Positions 1 to 6,908 of a stretch of DNA of 7,687 bases are shown in pieces. Origin of the DNA: an uncultured Prevotella sp. (GTDB lineage: Bacteria > Bacteroidota > Bacteroidia > Bacteroidales > Bacteroidaceae). Within the stretch, counting starts at the first letter, position 1. Each line of letters opens with the position of its first letter. Position numbers and translations under genes: made by a program. Under the pieces are notes generated by a model that saw only the letters and a list, made by a program, of their open reading frames with translations, searched no databases and was not told the origin of the DNA. The stretch lies in assembly GCA_900547085.1 (NCBI GenBank), contig URFI01000111.1, positions 1 through 7,687 on the forward strand. Reading direction: 5' to 3'.

Positions 1-446
1 ATCCGTTTATAGATCTTGCTCGTGTGGGCATTTATGGACATTCAGGAGGCGCTGCCGAGTCGGTGACAGCCCTGCTCACTTATCCAGATTTCTATAAGGT
101 GGCTGTGGCAGCGTCGGGCAATCATGACAACAACATCTATATACAGTGGTGGGGTGAGACTTATCATGGCTTAAAACGTGTGCCCACCAATATGGAGTTA
201 GCGCATCAACTGAAAGGTAAATTGTTACTTATTTCTGGCGATGTAGACGACAACGTGCCATGGGCATCTACCTTGCGAATGGCAGATGCGCTGATTAAAG
301 CCAACAAACGATTCGATTTCATGGTATTACCAGGCATGGATCATGCCGTGTACGGTCCTTATTATGACAATCTGATACGTTATTATTTTCGCGATCATCT
401 GTTAAAACTCTCACCGAGAGACGTTGATATAGTGAATCATCAATAA
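1..446 (+). CDS. S9 family serine peptidase (prolyl oligopeptidase / DPP-IV type), C-terminal fragment
   Basis: The gene enters from the left edge; the first complete codon is at position 3, and 147 residues are visible to the TAA at 444-446. This is the catalytic alpha/beta-hydrolase end of an S9 peptidase. The nucleophile elbow reads GHSGGAAES, with the Ser codon at 42-44. The acid follows in SGDVDDNVPW (Asp codons 246-251), and the His lies in GMDHAVYG (codon 342-344). All three triad members are therefore present in the usual order and spacing. The FYKVAVAASGNHDN segment is also typical of S9 enzymes. Full-length members are usually about 700-850 residues with an N-terminal beta-propeller, which would lie outside the window. 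The family cleaves short peptides, often after proline, and in Bacteroidota is normally exported to the periplasm or surface; the exact specificity cannot be read here. Only 20 bases separate it from the SusC gene, so the two are probably co-transcribed. Confidence 0.9.
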   Translation, partial: PFIDLARVGIYGHSGGAAESVTALLTYPDFYKVAVAASGNHDNNIYIQWWGETYHGLKRVPTNMELAHQLKGKLLLISGDVDDNVPWASTLRMADALIKANKRFDFMVLPGMDHAVYGPYYDNLIRYYFRDHLLKLSPRDVDIVNHQ

Positions 447-466
447 TCTATTTACATTCTTTTTCT

Positions 467-3400
467 ATGAGAAAAAAAACATTATTATTTTTTTGTTTCT
501 GCCTCATCTCATTGGCAATCGTAGCTCAAAATCCACAAAAGAGCGATGCCATGGTGCAGGTGGTAACTACCATTACTGACACGGATGGCAATCCCTTAGG
601 AGGTGCCACGGTGAAGGTGAAGGGTAAACCTGTCGGAGTGATTGCCGATATGGATGGTAAAATTTCATTGTGGGTAGATAGAGGAAATACCATTACGGTG
701 TCGTATTTGGGCATGAAATCTAAGACTATCAAGGTGACAGGCGCTTTGACAAAGAACATTGTGCTTGAAAATGACGCCTCGTTGTTGGAACAAGTGGTTG
801 TAACGGGATATACTCGTACCACCAAGCGGCGTACCACAGGTTCGGTATCTACCATTACGGCAAAGGATTTGAATAAGAATCCTACCGCCAATTTGGATAT
901 GCTGTTACAAGGAAAGATGGCAGGTGTAGATGTCAAAGCACTCTCTGGACGTCCTGGGGAATCTGCCAAAGTGCGTATTCGTGGTACCAATACCATTACT
1001 GGAAATGCAGACCCATTGTGGGTGGTTGATGGGGTAGCACTTCAAAAAGATTTGCCCACCATCTCGAAAGCACAAATGTTGTCAGGCAATTTCAGCGATA
1101 TTTTTTCCAATGGTATTGCTGGTATCAATCCAAATGATATTGAGAGTGTTACCGTTTTGAAAGATGCATCAGCAGCAGCCATTTATGGTTCGCGTGCTGC
1201 GGGTGGCGTCATAGTGGTGACAACCAAGCGAGGAGTGGCAGGGAAGCTACGTATCAACTATTCTGCCAATGCTACCATGGTCACTCGTCCACCACGCGCA
1301 GTTGACTTAATGGATTCGAAAGAGAAACTTGCTTGGGAGCAAGAACTGTGGGATGAGTACTCTAAACCCTATTTCGAGAAGAACGAACGTTACCCTGTGA
1401 TAGGCATTGTGGGCATGATTCGTTCGGGATATGGACAATATAAGGGTATGAATAAGGAACAGCAGGATGCAGAAATCGCCCGCTTAGGCAGTCATACAAC
1501 CAACTGGTTCGATGAGCTTTTCCGCAATTCTGTATCGCAAAGTCACAACTTGTCTTTATCGGGAGGCTCGGAGAAGAGTACTTTTTATGTCTCTTTAGGC
1601 TATTCTGAGAATGCAGGATTGGTGAAGAAAACCGATTATTCACGCTACAACATCAATTCTAAGTTGGACATCAAACCCAACAAACGTGTAAAATTGGGGT
1701 TGTCATTAGATTTAGGTTGGCAAACGTCTAATAGTCCTTCTTTGGCAGTAGACTTGTTTAAATACGCCTATTTTGCCAATCCTTATGAGCGTGTGTATGA
1801 CGAGCAAGGGAACTATGCAGCTGATCAGACTTATTATAATATCATGCTCGCCAACGGTTCTAAGTCAACCTTGCCTTTGCCCGATAACGGGGTGAACATC
1901 ATGAGAGAGATAAATAATACGTCCAGCAAGACCAAAAACTTCTCTACAACCGTTATTGGAAACATCACTATCAATATTATTGATAATCTTAACTTTGAAG
2001 GTTTAGGCTCATACAGCTACACAACGAACAATGGAGATAACATCAATGATAAAGATACCTATACGGCTTGGCAGGACCGTCCTTTTGATCTAAAGACATT
2101 AACCTCTAAGCGTACTTATTCTTCTATTGCGCAAAGTTCTTCCTACAATAGTAGTTATAATTTGCGAGGACAGTTGCATTACTTCAATACCTTCAATGAC
2201 AAACATTATATCAGTGGCTTATTGGGTTCAGAAATCCGTGGACAATATGCAAAAAGTATCTTTGCTAAACGCTATGGCTACGACCCCGTGTCTGGTAATT
2301 CTGCCATGCCAGTTTATCCAGAAGGTAAGACTTTTGAGTATAACGACTTGAAAAACTATGCTTTACTCATGGATAATCTGTCAGGACAGAATATTGTAGA
2401 AGACAGATTTGCATCCTTTTACTTTTCTGCTGATTATGTGTATAACAATCGATATGTATTTTCGTTTACGGGCAGAACAGATGGTAGCAATAATTTTGGT
2501 AGCAAGGAACAATTCAACCCCACAGGCTCGTTAGGTCTGTCGTGGAATGTAGACCAAGAATCGTTTATGGAAAAGCTCAAACCTATTATCAGTAGCTTGT
2601 CTTTACGCACTGCTTATGGGTTTACGGGTAATATCAATAAGTCGGTTCATCCACAAGTTATCATGGATTATCGACAGTCTTTCCGCAAGACAGATACCGA
2701 CTATTATCGTATGGGTTGGATAAAGAAGGCACCAAATCCCAATTTGCGATGGGAGAAAACCAAAGATATGAAGGTGTCTATCGATGCAGGATTCTTGAAT
2801 GATCGCATCCGAATGACGGGTGAAATCTATAAACGCATAACGAGTGATGCGGTTTCAGAGGTATTTATTCCTTATTCAACGGGATTCAGAAACCAATCGT
2901 TCAACACTTCTAAGTTGTCAAATACGGGTGCTGAATTCACCTTGTCGGCTAACGTGATTAAGCATGACGACTGGAATTTGTTAATCTCTGGAAACATCGC
3001 CTACAATCGCAACAGGTTGTTGGAGTACAAGTCTATTGTTTCAGGTCTAGGTGAAGGAATCTATGTGGGTTATCCTATCGGTTCCATCTTCAGCGGAAAA
3101 GTGGCTGGCATTGATAGTCGTTTAGGACTCATTACGTACGAGCCACGTCCTGATGCTGTATTTGAAACCTCTGCAGACCGCAACAATGCGGAGAATTATT
3201 TGTTCTATTTAGGTACTTCTAACGCACCAACCAATGGCGGATATAGCATGAGTTTGTCTTATAAGCGATTGACATTGAGCTTATCTGGCACGTATTCTTT
3301 GGGCGGAAAGATTCTCAATCAGATCAATAGTCCTGTAGGTTATGGTTCTTTGAGTGGCAATAAAGTAGAAAAGATACCCTCACAGATGAACGACTTATAT

Positions 3401-3775
3401 GTGAATCACCTCAATGTGACGAGGGATGTGGTGAATCGTTGGACCACAAAGAATCATCGAACTGATGCACATCCTCGTATTCTCGATGCGTATGGTAAAT
3501 ATTATGGTTTGGACAATTATGTGGTTTCCTCTCCAAAAATTACCAAAGCCTCTTTATTGGAAGACGTTTCTTACTTTAAGATTGGCTCACTGAATTTAGC
3601 TTATAGTTTTGACACCAAGTTGATTCAGCGCATTGGTTTAAGCTCGCTCAGTGTTTCGTTCACAGCAGATAATATTTATACCTTTACCAATTATTCGGGA
3701 ATCGACCCCGAGAGTCCGGGTGCAGTATATCCTATGGCACGTAGTTTCTCAATGGGTGTATTTGTTGGATTTTAA
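467..3775 (+). CDS. SusC/RagA family TonB-dependent outer-membrane transporter
   Basis: This 1102-residue protein is an outer-membrane beta-barrel that imports ligand delivered by its SusD partner, using energy from TonB-ExbBD. The signal peptide is residues 1-20 (basic MRKK, then a hydrophobic stretch ending AIVAQ). A carboxypeptidase-regulatory-like domain follows at about 30-102 (DTDGNPLGGATVKVKG, VSYLGM). The TonB-box region is LLEQVVVTGY at 106-115 and the plug is about 118-257. The SusC signature GINPNDIESVTVLKDASAA with IYGSRAAGGV spans 219-248. The rest is barrel, with the typical end DVSYFKIGSLNLAYSF near 1030, TNYSGIDPESPG near 1073 and a terminal Phe. Length is normal and there is no STN domain before the regulatory-like domain, so sigma/anti-sigma signalling is unlikely. 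An extra segment of about 25 residues (about 193-216) lies in the plug. The ATG at 467 is the only start that keeps the whole signal peptide; its leader is A/T-rich with no Shine-Dalgarno, as usual in Bacteroidota. Confidence 0.97.
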   Translation: MRKKTLLFFCFCLISLAIVAQNPQKSDAMVQVVTTITDTDGNPLGGATVKVKGKPVGVIADMDGKISLWVDRGNTITVSYLGMKSKTIKVTGALTKNIVLENDASLLEQVVVTGYTRTTKRRTTGSVSTITAKDLNKNPTANLDMLLQGKMAGVDVKALSGRPGESAKVRIRGTNTITGNADPLWVVDGVALQKDLPTISKAQMLSGNFSDIFSNGIAGINPNDIESVTVLKDASAAAIYGSRAAGGVIVVTTKRGVAGKLRINYSANATMVTRPPRAVDLMDSKEKLAWEQELWDEYSKPYFEKNERYPVIGIVGMIRSGYGQYKGMNKEQQDAEIARLGSHTTNWFDELFRNSVSQSHNLSLSGGSEKSTFYVSLGYSENAGLVKKTDYSRYNINSKLDIKPNKRVKLGLSLDLGWQTSNSPSLAVDLFKYAYFANPYERVYDEQGNYAADQTYYNIMLANGSKSTLPLPDNGVNIMREINNTSSKTKNFSTTVIGNITINIIDNLNFEGLGSYSYTTNNGDNINDKDTYTAWQDRPFDLKTLTSKRTYSSIAQSSSYNSSYNLRGQLHYFNTFNDKHYISGLLGSEIRGQYAKSIFAKRYGYDPVSGNSAMPVYPEGKTFEYNDLKNYALLMDNLSGQNIVEDRFASFYFSADYVYNNRYVFSFTGRTDGSNNFGSKEQFNPTGSLGLSWNVDQESFMEKLKPIISSLSLRTAYGFTGNINKSVHPQVIMDYRQSFRKTDTDYYRMGWIKKAPNPNLRWEKTKDMKVSIDAGFLNDRIRMTGEIYKRITSDAVSEVFIPYSTGFRNQSFNTSKLSNTGAEFTLSANVIKHDDWNLLISGNIAYNRNRLLEYKSIVSGLGEGIYVGYPIGSIFSGKVAGIDSRLGLITYEPRPDAVFETSADRNNAENYLFYLGTSNAPTNGGYSMSLSYKRLTLSLSGTYSLGGKILNQINSPVGYGSLSGNKVEKIPSQMNDLYVNHLNVTRDVVNRWTTKNHRTDAHPRILDAYGKYYGLDNYVVSSPKITKASLLEDVSYFKIGSLNLAYSFDTKLIQRIGLSSLSVSFTADNIYTFTNYSGIDPESPGAVYPMARSFSMGVFVGF

Positions 3776-3789
3776 AAGTTAGAATCAAT

Positions 3790-5190
3790 ATGAAAAAGAT
3801 ATATTTTATAATTCTCGTAGCCATGTCGCTTGTATCCTGCGACAAATACTTGGATATCAAACCTTATGGAAAGACTGTACCTAAAACTCCTGAAGAGTTT
3901 TCGGCACTCCTTCATAGTCATCTCAACGACATGGATGAGGATGGCTCCACTGGTTTTATGGATAATGTGGGTACCATTGTGAATTTAGATGCTGGATGTG
4001 GAGATGATTTTGAGGCTTGTCTCACTGCTAACAGCGGTCAAGGACTGCCCTTTTATGTGGGTAATCTTGTCGGTGGAACGTATGCAGCAGGCAAATATGA
4101 ACAACTCTATCAGGTTATTCGCGATTGTAATATTGTCATTGACAACCTTGATGATGACGGCACCAAAGCTGCCAACACTATCTTGGCAACAGCTTATGGC
4201 TTGCGTGCTGTATGTTATTATCAGCTGTTGCGTTACTTTTGTGAAGCACCAGCGCATGGGAAAATGGATAGTCAGTTAGGTTTGGCATTGGTTCAGACCT
4301 TCAATCTTGAAGACCGCCCACTGCGAAGTTCAATGCAAGCTACGGTCGACTTCATCGAAGCTGATTTGAAAAAATCAATCAATTATCATTCCACCGATGC
4401 GTTGTACCGCTTTACAGAGCCTGTCTGTAAGGGCTACTTAGCTCGTTTGTATTTTTGGACAGAGCAGTGGAATAAAGTGCTTCCGTTGACAGCCGAACTG
4501 TTAAAAGCTTATCCAATTCTTCAAATCAATAATTATAAAGAGGTAATGGGTACGCCTTTCAAGGTAGGGTCAAACCAGCTCATCAAGGCTTACAGTACGT
4601 CTTCGGGGAATAATCAGGATTTCCTTGCCACTACGACAGAAATCAAATACCGCCCAGTAAGTATTCGTTTTTTGAATAGTTTTAGTGTCGCTGACACGGC
4701 AAAAGATGTTCGTTACAAATTCTATGTCACCCCTGAACGTGTGGCAGTCAAAACTTTCTTCTGTGGATTGCGCTCCGAAGAGCTGAAGCTCATGCAAGCC
4801 GAAAGCTATTACCATTTGGGCAAAACAAACGAGGCTTTAGCCGAACTCAATGACCTTCGGTTGGCGCGTGTAAAAGATGCGCAAGCATGGACCATGGCAA
4901 CGCTGCCTCCAGCCAATTCTTATGAGGTGATTCAGGAGGACGCTGAGGGTAAGCCTCTCAATCCTTTGATTTCTGCTATCTTACAGGAAAGACGTAAAGA
5001 GTTGTTTTTAGAAGGGGATAGATTCTTTGAGTTAAAGCGCAATGGAACACCTGAATTCTGGACAGCTTACCAGTCTATGAAGTACACCACACGCAAGTAC
5101 ATGTACACTTTCCCCATTCCTATTGCTGAAATAGAGAAAATCAGCGGTTTGAAACAGAACCCAGGGTATGACAAAATCATTACTTACTAA
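3790..5190 (+). CDS. SusD/RagB family nutrient-binding surface lipoprotein
   Basis: This 466-residue lipoprotein is the partner of the preceding SusC. SusD proteins cap the barrel as a hinged lid and bind the ligand outside the cell. The signal peptide ends in the lipobox LVSC, with Cys17 as the lipidated residue, followed by the family hallmark DKYLDIKPYGKTVPKTPEEF. Helical TPR-like signatures are AYGLRAVCYYQLLRYF (135-150) and GLRSEELKLMQAESYYHLGK (326-345). The late motif ERRKELFLEGDRFFELKR begins at residue 400, and the protein ends in the usual NPGYDKI-type tail. Length is toward the short end of the family (about 450-650). It starts 14 bases after the SusC stop, so it is translated from the same message. 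The ligand cannot be read from the sequence. I infer peptides from the S9 peptidase upstream and the lack of any glycoside hydrolase in the window, but a glycan or other ligand is not excluded. Confidence 0.96.
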   Translation: MKKIYFIILVAMSLVSCDKYLDIKPYGKTVPKTPEEFSALLHSHLNDMDEDGSTGFMDNVGTIVNLDAGCGDDFEACLTANSGQGLPFYVGNLVGGTYAAGKYEQLYQVIRDCNIVIDNLDDDGTKAANTILATAYGLRAVCYYQLLRYFCEAPAHGKMDSQLGLALVQTFNLEDRPLRSSMQATVDFIEADLKKSINYHSTDALYRFTEPVCKGYLARLYFWTEQWNKVLPLTAELLKAYPILQINNYKEVMGTPFKVGSNQLIKAYSTSSGNNQDFLATTTEIKYRPVSIRFLNSFSVADTAKDVRYKFYVTPERVAVKTFFCGLRSEELKLMQAESYYHLGKTNEALAELNDLRLARVKDAQAWTMATLPPANSYEVIQEDAEGKPLNPLISAILQERRKELFLEGDRFFELKRNGTPEFWTAYQSMKYTTRKYMYTFPIPIAEIEKISGLKQNPGYDKIITY

Positions 5191-5195
5191 TTAAA

Positions 5196-5429
5196 ATGAC
5201 AATGAAGATGAAACAATATCTCAAAATATTTCTTCCTGCGGTCATCATGTTGATGACAGCAATGGGGTCTGTCTCCTGTCAACAGGAAGACGAGGTACCT
5301 CCACGCGAAACAAGTAATTACCTGAAAAAGGTATATAAAATGCCTGAGCCAGAGGATTTGTCTTCCGCCGATAAACAAGAGGTGGATGCCATTAAGGATG
5401 AATATAATAAGTCAACCAACAATCAGTAA
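5196..5429 (+). CDS. Small lipoprotein of unknown family in a SusCD operon
   Basis: I do not recognise a family. The 77-residue product has a basic N-terminus (MTMKMKQYLK), a hydrophobic stretch IFLPAVIMLMTAMG, and a lipobox-like SVSC with Cys28; Ser at -3 is less usual than Leu or Val but tolerated. The mature chain would be only 50 residues, hydrophilic and charged, without further cysteines. It begins CQQEDEVPP, an acidic patch right after the Cys that resembles the lipoprotein export signal placing Bacteroidota lipoproteins on the outer surface. The middle contains NYLKKVYKMPEPEDL and the end is helix-prone (SSADKQEVDAIKDEYNK). It starts 5 bases after the SusD stop, and the next gene begins just after its own stop, so its place in the operon is secure. 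ATGs at 5196, 5202 and 5208 are in frame and all leave a workable signal peptide; I chose the first. A role as a small accessory of the SusCD complex is inference from position only. Confidence 0.82.
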   Translation: MTMKMKQYLKIFLPAVIMLMTAMGSVSCQQEDEVPPRETSNYLKKVYKMPEPEDLSSADKQEVDAIKDEYNKSTNNQ

Positions 5430-5433
5430 AATT

Positions 5434-6714
5434 ATGATGACAATGAAGAAAACATTTATCCGATTCTTTCTATTGATGCTGGCACTGGTTGTGGTGTCAT
5501 GTTCGGAAGACGAATCGATTAATTATCATACCGAGTTGAGCTTGGAAGAACCACATTATATCTTAGGTAATGTGGTGGGCGATACGGTTACCGTGGCCAT
5601 TGTCACCGAAGGAAAGGCGGCATCGACCGTACGCATCCCTTATCGTTTATCCTCTTCATCCAATGCGGTATTGCATCAAGACTACGAACTTTCTGATAGC
5701 GCATTTACCCTCAACAAGGGCGACTCGGTAGCTTATCTGAAGGTGACGCGTAAAGCGGTGTCTAAACCTAAATCATTCTTATTGACGTTGTTACCGGTAG
5801 AAGGCGTTAAAATAGGTGCGCTCAACTATATAGAAGTAGAACTCTTGGGGCAAAACATCTATAGTTTTGAAGACAAAGAGGGTGAGTTAGGGTTGACGCG
5901 CGATTGTGTGATACGCCTAAGAACGGCTCGTGGAAGTGCCTTCTCGTTTACTAAAAAGACACGACTCGACGTAGTTGTCGATCCAGCTTCTACAGCACAA
6001 GAGGGTGTACACTTCAGATTTATGAACGATGCGAAGCAGGCAGTGTTCCGCGCTGGAAAGAATACAGGTACGGTAACCCTTGAATTCTTAAAATACGAAA
6101 AGGGGAAAGATCATATCATCTTACGTTTAGCCGAGAATACAGGATTGCTGCCTGGCACCAATCCTACCACAGATATTCGCATCGTGGGTCCAGACAACTT
6201 GTCGGGCAAGTGGAGTTTCCAGGGCATTACCAATAAAGACTGGTTTATTAACTCTTGGGGATACGACCCTGCCGTGCTCATAGACACCGTGCAGACCGAT
6301 CGAATGGAACTCGAAGGAACACCTGCTGAAGGCTATCGGTTGACGCCTCATTTCGATGGCAAACTGAAGAATTACTTTATAACTCCTACGAAAGCGAAGT
6401 TTGTGGGAGAGCGTCAGTCCTATTTCTTTGAGGGTGCTGTCGGTCGTCCGCCAAAGATTTCACTCACTGAATATGAGTTGGAGAAGGTCAATGTGGCCTT
6501 TGATGAGGGGCATACCAATGTGCGTAAAGCGCTCATAGGTTTCCGCTTGTTGAAGACTCCTCAAAAGGAAAAAATCTTAGAAGTATCTATTTATGATATT
6601 GAACCTACTGAACCAAGTTGGCATGAATTGGTCGAAATGATGAAATATTCTTATTCAGAACCACCTTACATGCTGGACGGCCCGATTAGGTTGCATTTCA
6701 AACAAATCAAGTAA
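5434..6714 (+). CDS. Surface lipoprotein with tandem Calx-beta-like segments and an unassigned C-terminal domain
   Basis: The 426-residue product starts with a lipoprotein signal (MKKTFIRFFLLMLALVVVSC, Cys23 from the first Met) followed by acidic SEDES, resembling a surface-export signal. Residues about 34-138 and 145-250 look like two related beta-sandwich units. Each has a Calx-beta or DUF4843-like pattern: HQDYELSDSAFTLNKGDS in the first (81-98) and EGVHFRFMNDAKQAVFRAG in the second (190-208). From about 255 (LSGKWSFQGITNKDW) to the end lies a predicted beta-rich domain I cannot place. No catalytic motif is visible, so I infer a ligand-binding or complex-forming surface protein. Proteins of this kind commonly follow susD in Bacteroidales. 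The frame is open to an ATG at 5386, but that start would overlap the preceding gene by 44 bases and put 16 non-signal residues before the signal peptide. ATGs at 5434, 5437 and 5443 are all better. It is the last gene before the terminator. Confidence 0.88.
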   Translation: MMTMKKTFIRFFLLMLALVVVSCSEDESINYHTELSLEEPHYILGNVVGDTVTVAIVTEGKAASTVRIPYRLSSSSNAVLHQDYELSDSAFTLNKGDSVAYLKVTRKAVSKPKSFLLTLLPVEGVKIGALNYIEVELLGQNIYSFEDKEGELGLTRDCVIRLRTARGSAFSFTKKTRLDVVVDPASTAQEGVHFRFMNDAKQAVFRAGKNTGTVTLEFLKYEKGKDHIILRLAENTGLLPGTNPTTDIRIVGPDNLSGKWSFQGITNKDWFINSWGYDPAVLIDTVQTDRMELEGTPAEGYRLTPHFDGKLKNYFITPTKAKFVGERQSYFFEGAVGRPPKISLTEYELEKVNVAFDEGHTNVRKALIGFRLLKTPQKEKILEVSIYDIEPTEPSWHELVEMMKYSYSEPPYMLDGPIRLHFKQIK

Positions 6715-6732
6715 TTAGGTCAACTCATCGCT

Positions 6733-6780
6733 TAGGAGGTAAATGCTCGTTAACAAGGGCATTTACCTCCTATTTTATTT
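6733..6780 (+). terminator. Rho-independent terminator of the SusCD operon
   Basis: The arms 6733-6746 (TAGGAGGTAAATGC) and 6759-6772 (GCATTTACCTCCTA) are perfect 14-base complements. A further C-G pair and a T-G wobble inside bring the loop down to 8 bases (GTTAACAA). The run TTTTATTT follows at 6773-6780. The hairpin begins 18 bases after the lipoprotein stop codon. On the opposite strand the stem is not followed by a T run, so it is directional for the + operon, though the stem could still affect convergent transcripts. Confidence 0.92.
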
Positions 6781-6841
6781 CATAGGTCAAAACACTTATC
6801 AACCACCGAGGAATTGAGCGTATCCATCAAAGCCTTATACA

Positions 6842-6872
6842 GGGTCAGCCGCATAAGACCCAAACATTGGGT
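6842..6872 (-). other. Two overlapping, mutually exclusive small hairpins downstream of the - strand receptor gene
   Basis: ACCCAA (6858-6863) pairs with TTGGGT (6867-6872) around a 3-base loop. GGGTC (6842-6846) can instead pair with GACCC (6857-6861) around a 10-base loop. The two use the same ACCC bases, so only one can form at a time. In the - strand transcript they start about 36 bases past the receptor stop codon. There is no T run after either, so a terminator role is weakly supported; they could be transcript-end structures or chance. Nothing else is visible in the gap 6781-6908. Confidence 0.25.
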
Positions 6873-6908
6873 AATGATTCATGAACAAAACCTACCCTCT
6901 CCCTGCTG

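Noticed and set aside
447..466. Possible promoter directly before susC
   Set aside because: The 20-base A/T-rich gap is too short for a full Bacteroidota -33/-7 promoter, and I found no convincing TAnnTTTG element at the right distance; co-transcription with the peptidase gene is simpler.
526..996. 156-codon open frame on the - strand
   Set aside because: It lies wholly antisense to the SusC regulatory-like and plug domains, whose family motifs are unmistakable, and its translation shows no signal, domain or neighbour support.
568..999. TACCATTAC occurring four times (568, 688, 850, 991) within the first part of susC
   Set aside because: The copies are irregularly spaced and lie in coding sequence rich in Thr-Ile codons; ordinary codon preference explains them better than a binding site or repeat array.
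3985..4279. Overlapping open frames on both strands of about 90-96 codons
   Set aside because: Both are out of frame within the SusD gene; that gene's reading frame carries family motifs on either side.
5386..5433. Upstream start for the last lipoprotein gene
   Set aside because: It would overlap the preceding gene by 44 bases and place 16 polar residues before the signal peptide; the ATGs at 5434-5443 give a normal lipoprotein signal.
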